A stretch of DNA of 64,000 bases from UBA11090 sp035560555. Lineage in GTDB: Bacteria; Spirochaetota; Spirochaetia; Treponematales; Rectinemataceae. This document shows, one piece after another, positions 59,404-64,000 of this stretch. Each line of letters opens with the position of its first letter. Positions within the stretch are counted from its first letter, which is position 1. The stretch covers positions 8,726 through 72,725 of the forward strand of contig DATMZF010000020.1 in assembly GCA_035560555.1 (NCBI GenBank), read 5' to 3'. The notes below the pieces were generated by a model that was given only the letters and a program-made list of their open reading frames with translations, was not told where the DNA came from and ran no database searches. The position numbers and the translations under genes are program-made.

Positions 59404-60315
59404 TTACTCGATGGATCCCGGCTTCAGGTTCGCCGCGTTGAGCGCTCCCAGGCGGGCGCCTTCGCGGATCGCGTCGCGCAGGTTCCCGCCCTTGGCCAAC
59501 ATGAAGGCGAGTCCCGCGGTGAAGGAGTCGCCCGATCCCGTCGGGTTGATCGCCTCGGCCGGAACGGCGGGCTGCTCCGCCGCGCGTCCCTCTTCGCTGA
59601 ACCATATTGGGGCCCCTCCGCGCGTCACGACGAGGTCGGCGCCATAGCGTTCCTTCCAGGCCAGCGCGCATTCCTGAACGTGGGCGCGCAAGGTCGCGGA
59701 GTCCGCCTTGGCGCCGCCCGGGGCGGGGAAGGTCGCGAGGAACTCGCCTAGATTGGGTTTCACCACCCTCGGGCGATGCGGAAGGCAGGTGACGAGGTCC
59801 TTTCCCTTTATATCCAGCACCATCATCACGCCTCGCGCCGCGGCCTTTTTCGCCATCGCAGGGATGACGGCGTCCGAATAGCCCGCCGCCTTGGTGCCCG
59901 ACACGATGAGGACATCGAAAGAGGGAATGAGGCTGTCGAAGAGATCGAGGAGTCGCCCCTCGGTGCCTGGCGCGACGGGCAGGGCTTCTTCCACGAGCTC
60001 TGTGGCGCTGTGGGCCCTCGAGTCGATGACGGTGGTGCAGATGCGCACCTCGCTTCCCGAATTCACCCAGCGTATATCGAGCCTGTCGGCCGCCGCGAGC
60101 GAAAGGAACCAGTCGCGATTCGGGCCGCCCGAGTGCGTCAGATGGACGACATCGGCGCCCAGCTGCGACAGCACCCTCGCCACGTTGACGCCCTTGCCCG
60201 AGGCGTCGGTGCGGACAGTTTTTGCCCTGTTCACGTGGTCCAGTTCGAGTCCATCGAACACGAGAGTCTTCTGGATCACGGGATTGAGGCAAACGACGAG
60301 AAACTTTGAGGCCAT
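59404..60315 (-). CDS. PfkB-family sugar-phosphate kinase (1-phosphofructokinase/tagatose-6-phosphate kinase type)
   Basis: 303-residue ribokinase-like enzyme of the FruK/LacC branch. N-terminal VVCLNPVIQKTLVFDGLELDHVNRA, TDASGKGVNVARVLSQLG, and the C-terminal catalytic motif NPTGSGDSFTAGLAFML with the catalytic Asp. Phosphorylates a sugar phosphate (fructose-1-phosphate or tagatose-6-phosphate) with ATP. AAGGAAG before ATG at 60315; a longer frame is not supported. Single gene, convergent with the GNAT gene. Confidence 0.85.
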   Translation of the reverse strand: MASKFLVVCLNPVIQKTLVFDGLELDHVNRAKTVRTDASGKGVNVARVLSQLGADVVHLTHSGGPNRDWFLSLAAADRLDIRWVNSGSEVRICTTVIDSRAHSATELVEEALPVAPGTEGRLLDLFDSLIPSFDVLIVSGTKAAGYSDAVIPAMAKKAAARGVMMVLDIKGKDLVTCLPHRPRVVKPNLGEFLATFPAPGGAKADSATLRAHVQECALAWKERYGADLVVTRGGAPIWFSEEGRAAEQPAVPAEAINPTGSGDSFTAGLAFMLAKGGNLRDAIREGARLGALNAANLKPGSIE

Positions 60316-60507
60316 GGGACTTCCTTGTTCCAGAAGACAATAGCCGCCGCCGTTTGGGCATGTCAAGGCGAAGCCTCCCGAGTGAATTCTCCCACGTGGA
60401 ACCTTCCCGCGCTGCCGGGGCCTTTTTCACGCTAGGCTGGAAGGGCATCCTGAAGTATACTTGAAAGGACGCGGCGCTCTGATTGGCGCCGGGACAGGAG
60501 GATGACC

Positions 60508-61680
60508 ATGGAGAATTTCGTATCGCAGCTCCCCACCAAAATAATTTTCGGGCGCGGGATGGAAAATAACGTGGGCGACGAAGTCGCCCGCTATTCTAGG
60601 AAGGCGCTTCTTCATTTCGGCGGGTCGAGCGCGGAAAAATCGGGACTCCTGGGCCGCGTGCGCGCCTCGCTGAAGAAGGCGGGCGTCGAGTGGGTGGAAC
60701 TGGGCGGCGTCAAGCCCAACCCCGTCGTCAGCCTGATCCGCGCGGGAGTGGAGCTCTGCCGGACGGAGAAGGTCGGCTTCATCCTGGCGGTCGGCGGCGG
60801 CTCCGTCATCGATTCGGCCAAGGCGATAGCGATCGGGTTCCATTACCAGGGCGACGTTTGGGACTTCTACGCCGGGACCGCCCCCAATCCGGAAATCGCC
60901 CTGCCGATTGGCACTGTTTTGACCATCCCCGCGGCGGGAAGCGAGTCCAGCACGGGAAGCGTCGTCACCAACGAAGAGGGCGCGCTGAAGCGGGCCGTCA
61001 ACGCCGACTGCATCATCCCGCGGTTTTCGGTGCTCAATCCCGAACTCGCCTTCACCCTTCCCGCGAACCAAGTGGCGAACGGCGTGGCCGACATCATGGC
61101 CCATCTCATGGAGCGCTACTTCACCAATGTCGCCAACGTGGAGTTCTCCGACCGCCTCATCGAGGCCACCCTCCGCTCGGTGATCGCCGCGGCTCCTCGC
61201 GTCATGGCCAATAAAAACGATTACGACGCCTGGGCCGAAGTGATGTGGGCCGGCTGCATCGCGCACAACAACCTCCTCGACCGCGGCCGCGTCGGCGACT
61301 GGGCCTCCCACGACATCGAGCACGAGCTCTCGGGCATCTACGACATCGCCCACGGAGCCGGTCTCGCCGTGATTTTCCCCGCCTGGATGAAATACAATCT
61401 AGCGCACGACCGCGCCCGCTTCGCCCAATACGCCGTCAGGGTTTGGGGCGTCGAGGCCGACTATTTCGACCTTGAGGCCGTCGCGAAGGAAGGCATCGCC
61501 CGCCTCGAAGCCTTCTGGAAGAGCATGGGGCTCGCCGTCCGCCTCTCCGGACTCAATATCGGCACGGAACGCGCCGCCGAAATGGCCAGGAAATGCACGG
61601 ACGGCGACAGACATACCACCGGCCAGTTCGTCAAACTGGCGAGCGCCGACATCGAAAAGATCTACCGCCTGGCGGAGTGA
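60508..61680 (+). CDS. Iron-containing alcohol dehydrogenase, NADPH-dependent butanol dehydrogenase-like
   Basis: 390-residue group III alcohol dehydrogenase. Nucleotide-binding GGGSVIDSAKAIAIG, metal ligand region PAAGSESSTGSVVTNEE, then NGVADIMAHLMERYF, SHDIEHELSGIYDIAHGAGLAVIFPAWM with the Asp and three His of the iron site. Length and the DIEHE..G.YD..HG motif match the BdhA/YqdH type. Reduces aldehydes to alcohols in fermentation. AGGAGG ends directly before an ATG at 60502, so initiation at 60508 (six-base spacing) is preferred. Followed by hsdM after 13 bases but functionally separate. Confidence 0.9.
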   Translation: MENFVSQLPTKIIFGRGMENNVGDEVARYSRKALLHFGGSSAEKSGLLGRVRASLKKAGVEWVELGGVKPNPVVSLIRAGVELCRTEKVGFILAVGGGSVIDSAKAIAIGFHYQGDVWDFYAGTAPNPEIALPIGTVLTIPAAGSESSTGSVVTNEEGALKRAVNADCIIPRFSVLNPELAFTLPANQVANGVADIMAHLMERYFTNVANVEFSDRLIEATLRSVIAAAPRVMANKNDYDAWAEVMWAGCIAHNNLLDRGRVGDWASHDIEHELSGIYDIAHGAGLAVIFPAWMKYNLAHDRARFAQYAVRVWGVEADYFDLEAVAKEGIARLEAFWKSMGLAVRLSGLNIGTERAAEMARKCTDGDRHTTGQFVKLASADIEKIYRLAE

Positions 61681-61693
61681 AGCAGCAATTTAG

Positions 61694-63742
61694 ATGACCA
61701 CCGACGAACTGAAGAAATTGGAAGCGACCCTCTGGCAAACTGCCGATACATTGAGGGCGAATTCCGACCTCAAATCTTCGGAATACTCTACTCCCGTGTT
61801 GGGGCTGATCTTTTTGAAGTTCGCCGACAACAAATACAACCTGGTCCAAAGAGAGATCGAGGCGGCGTTCGCGAAGCTGAAAGGCACGAGGCGCGAACGC
61901 CCCATCGAAGAAATCGCCATCGAAAAATGCGGTTTCTTCCTGCCTCCAAAGGCTCGCTACACCTACCTGCTCAATCTGCCTGAAAAAGAAGATCTTGCCG
62001 CCGCCTTGAAAAAGGCCATGCAGAGCATCGAGAAGTACAAGCCGGAACTGCAGGACACCTTGCCCATGGACGAGTACTTCCGGCTCAACCGACGCAAGGA
62101 AGGCAACGAGACCATCATCGACAATACGACCATCGTTCGCCTCTTGAAGAACTTCGCCGACATTCCCAAAAACGCCACGGGCGATATGTTCGGGCAGATC
62201 TATGAATATTTCCTCGGAAAGTTCGCCCTCGCCGAAGGACAGGGCGGCGGGGAGTTCTTCACGCCGCGTTCGGTGGTGCGCCTCATGGTCCAGATCATAG
62301 AGCCGCACAAAGGCACGGTTTTCGATCCAGCCTGCGGATCGGGGGGAATGTTCGTCCAATCCGCGCAGTTCATCGAGGAACGCAAAGTCCCCGGCGAGGA
62401 CGCGAGCCTTTTCGTCTATGGAAGCGAAAAAACACTGGAAACCGTAAAACTCGCCAAAATGAACCTCGCCGTCAACGGGCTTAGGGGCGATATCCGCCAA
62501 GCCAATTCCTACTACGAGGATGTGCATAAGAGCTTCGGCAAGTTCGATTACGTGCTCGCCAATCCGCCCTTCAACGTCGACGACGTGAACCTCGCGAAGG
62601 TCGAAGGCGACAGGCGTTTCAACACCTATGGCATCCCGCGCAATAAAGGGGACGCCAAGTCCAAGGACAAAGGCGCCGTCACCGTTCCCAACGCCAACTA
62701 TCTGTGGATCAACCTCTTCGCCAGCTCCCTGAAGCCGAAGGGGAGAGCGGCCCTCGTCATGGCGAATTCGGCTTCCGACGCGCGCAACAGCGAGGCTGAA
62801 ATCCGAAGAACCCTGATCGAGAACAACCTGATCTCAGGGATGCTCACGCTTCCTTCGAACATGTTCTATACGGTCGCGCTTCCGGCCACGTTATGGTTTT
62901 TCGACAAGGCGAAACCAGACGACAAGATCCTTTTTCTCGACGCGCGCAACATCTTTACTCAGATCGACCGCGCCCACCGCGAGTTCAGCGAGGAGCAGAT
63001 CCTCGATATCGCGGTCATTAGCCGACTCAGAAGAGATCAGCGCGAAGCCTTCATCGAGCTCGTCGACCGTTACTTTGAAAAAGGTTTCGCTAACATCGAG
63101 GCCAACCGTCCCCGGCTCGCCGAGGTCACGAAAAAGATTGCCTCATTTCTGAAGTCCCACGGCGCCGACCATCTGCCGGATTTTTCGCCGCTTATAAAGG
63201 AACTGGCTAAACTGCAGAGCGCATACGCGAAATACGCGGAATCGACGAACAAAGCCGAACCCGACAAGGCCAACAAGGCGCAGCGGAAGCTGGCCGAAAG
63301 TGTACAGCCGATTTTCGCCGCGTTTCGCGAACTGCTGAAGGAAACCGACAAGCTCGTCCGCCACATAGAAAAGGATTTTGACCGCGACAAGGAACTTAAA
63401 GCCATAAAAGCGGACCTCGAAAGGCTCCATGGCGAAGCCAAGGATACCGAATATTTCTTCGACCACATCGGCTGGCTACAGGAACGTTTTCCTGAAGCGA
63501 AGTACGAGGACGTCACCGGGCTCTGCAAGCTCGCGAGCCTCGACGAGGTGAAGGAACAGGAATACTCCCTCAACCCCGGCCGCTACGTCGGCGTCGTCAT
63601 CGAGGAAGACGGCAAGACCGAGGAAGAATTCAGCGCCGAAATGCTCGCCCTCAACGCCGAACTCGAACGGCTCAACGCCGAAGCCCGCGACCTCGAAAAG
63701 GTGATCGGAAGAAATATCCGGCTTATCGCGGGGGAAGCATGA
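61694..63742 (+). CDS. hsdM: Type I restriction-modification DNA methyltransferase subunit
   Basis: 682-residue N6-adenine methyltransferase. N-terminal HsdM bundle (about 1-150: LEATLWQTADTLRANSDLKSSEYSTPVLGLIFLKFAD), SAM motif I DPACGSGGMF (about 212), catalytic motif IV NPPFNV (about 290), and a long C-terminal helical/coiled-coil part (about 440-680). It is longer than classical HsdM (about 520-530) because of that tail. It modifies the host sequence selected by HsdS. The stop overlaps hsdS by ATGA. HsdR is not in the window. Confidence 0.92.
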   Translation: MTTDELKKLEATLWQTADTLRANSDLKSSEYSTPVLGLIFLKFADNKYNLVQREIEAAFAKLKGTRRERPIEEIAIEKCGFFLPPKARYTYLLNLPEKEDLAAALKKAMQSIEKYKPELQDTLPMDEYFRLNRRKEGNETIIDNTTIVRLLKNFADIPKNATGDMFGQIYEYFLGKFALAEGQGGGEFFTPRSVVRLMVQIIEPHKGTVFDPACGSGGMFVQSAQFIEERKVPGEDASLFVYGSEKTLETVKLAKMNLAVNGLRGDIRQANSYYEDVHKSFGKFDYVLANPPFNVDDVNLAKVEGDRRFNTYGIPRNKGDAKSKDKGAVTVPNANYLWINLFASSLKPKGRAALVMANSASDARNSEAEIRRTLIENNLISGMLTLPSNMFYTVALPATLWFFDKAKPDDKILFLDARNIFTQIDRAHREFSEEQILDIAVISRLRRDQREAFIELVDRYFEKGFANIEANRPRLAEVTKKIASFLKSHGADHLPDFSPLIKELAKLQSAYAKYAESTNKAEPDKANKAQRKLAESVQPIFAAFRELLKETDKLVRHIEKDFDRDKELKAIKADLERLHGEAKDTEYFFDHIGWLQERFPEAKYEDVTGLCKLASLDEVKEQEYSLNPGRYVGVVIEEDGKTEEEFSAEMLALNAELERLNAEARDLEKVIGRNIRLIAGEA

Positions 63743-64000
63743 AGTTTGAATACCATAAGTTGGGCGATTATATACATATCAAACATGGGTACGCTTTCAA
63801 GAGTAAATATTTTTCTTTTAAAGATGGTAATAAAATAGTGCTAACGCCAGGTAATTTCCTCGAAATAGGCGGTTTTAAGCAAAGACCCGGTAAGGATCGA
63901 TTCTACACAGGAGATTTTCCTAATGAATTTCTTCTAAAACGCGATGATTTAATTATTGCGATGACAGAACAAACATATGGGTTATTGGGTAGTCCAGCTA
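63739..64000 (+). CDS. hsdS: Type I restriction-modification specificity subunit, N-terminal part, cut by window end
   Basis: First 87 codons only. YHKLGDYIHIKHGYAFKSKYFS begins a target-recognition domain; LTPGNFLEIGGFKQRPGK and DLIIAMTEQTYGLLGSPA are typical of HsdS TRDs of one common group. Starts at ATGA overlap with hsdM. Base composition drops sharply to A+T-rich right at this start, unlike hsdM. HsdS recognition domains are exchanged between strains, so recent acquisition of this domain is likely. The rest of the gene is outside the window. Confidence 0.9.
   Translation, partial: MKFEYHKLGDYIHIKHGYAFKSKYFSFKDGNKIVLTPGNFLEIGGFKQRPGKDRFYTGDFPNEFLLKRDDLIIAMTEQTYGLLGSPA

Noticed and set aside
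1..64000. CRISPR arrays, tRNA/rRNA genes, insertion sequences
   Set aside because: No regularly spaced repeats, no tRNA-like T-loop/anticodon arrangement and no transposase or IS-end pattern was seen on reading both strands.

Overview
The window is chromosomal DNA of a G+C-rich bacterium with tightly packed operons, many ATGA-type start/stop overlaps, strong purine-rich ribosome binding sites, secreted lipoproteins and numerous ABC importers. Gene content is anaerobic and saccharolytic: an Fe-S serine/cysteine dehydratase, an FMN-binding flavoprotein reductase, an iron-containing alcohol dehydrogenase, a ChvE-type sugar importer, a GH3 hexosaminidase and 7TMR-DISM/HD-GYP signalling proteins. 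A free-living or gut anaerobe of the spirochaete type would fit, but this is inference; no rRNA or tRNA gene is present to fix the taxonomy.

Layout. 0-1.3 kb: end of a stand-alone CoaC-type decarboxylase and a P1/S58 peptidase. 1.3-5.7 kb (minus): cystine-like amino acid ABC importer followed by a fused L-serine/L-cysteine dehydratase. 5.8-8.2 kb: MarR regulator, amino acid permease, methyltransferase. 8.2-12.4 kb: metA (acetyl-CoA type), metY and a second Cys/Met-metabolism PLP enzyme. 12.5-18.2 kb: branched-chain-type ABC importer with a fused LivH-LivM permease and an MtaA/UroD-type methyltransferase in the same operon. 18.3-25.5 kb: visibly A+T-richer cyclic-di-GMP island (sensor, GGDEF-EAL, REC-PAS-GAF-HD-GYP) with a decayed PAS-GGDEF gene at its edge. 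25.5-28.5 kb: trpR, hisJ, SIMPL protein, RraA-like protein. 28.6-31.9 kb: flavoprotein reductase lipoprotein and AraC regulator. 32-44 kb: DeoR-controlled operon encoding a complete 2-oxoacid dehydrogenase complex (E2, E3, fused E1) with a PHP protein, an SDR, an FGGY kinase and a zinc dehydrogenase. 44-45.8 kb: 7TMR-DISM diguanylate cyclase. 45.8-50.8 kb: ChvE/GguA/GguB-like importer and AraC regulator. 50.8-58.3 kb (minus): GH3 hexosaminidase with a peptide-type ABC importer. 58.3-61.7 kb: tandem GNAT protein, PfkB kinase, alcohol dehydrogenase. 61.7-64 kb: type I restriction-modification hsdM and the start of hsdS.

The most notable signal is regulatory. The three sulfur amino acid transcription units (cystine importer/dehydratase, metA, metY) start from near-identical promoters (TTGACA, 17 bp, CATAGT). 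Their leaders are 230-250 nt and share a conserved core of about 125 nt with compensatory base changes in two stems. It looks like a structured cis-regulatory RNA, and I cannot match it to any SAM or cobalamin riboswitch class I know. Two of the three promoters also carry the same perfect palindrome, TACCACA-N-TGTGGTA, at the predicted transcription start, suggesting a second, DNA-level control. Together they point to a sulfur amino acid regulon using two layers of regulation.
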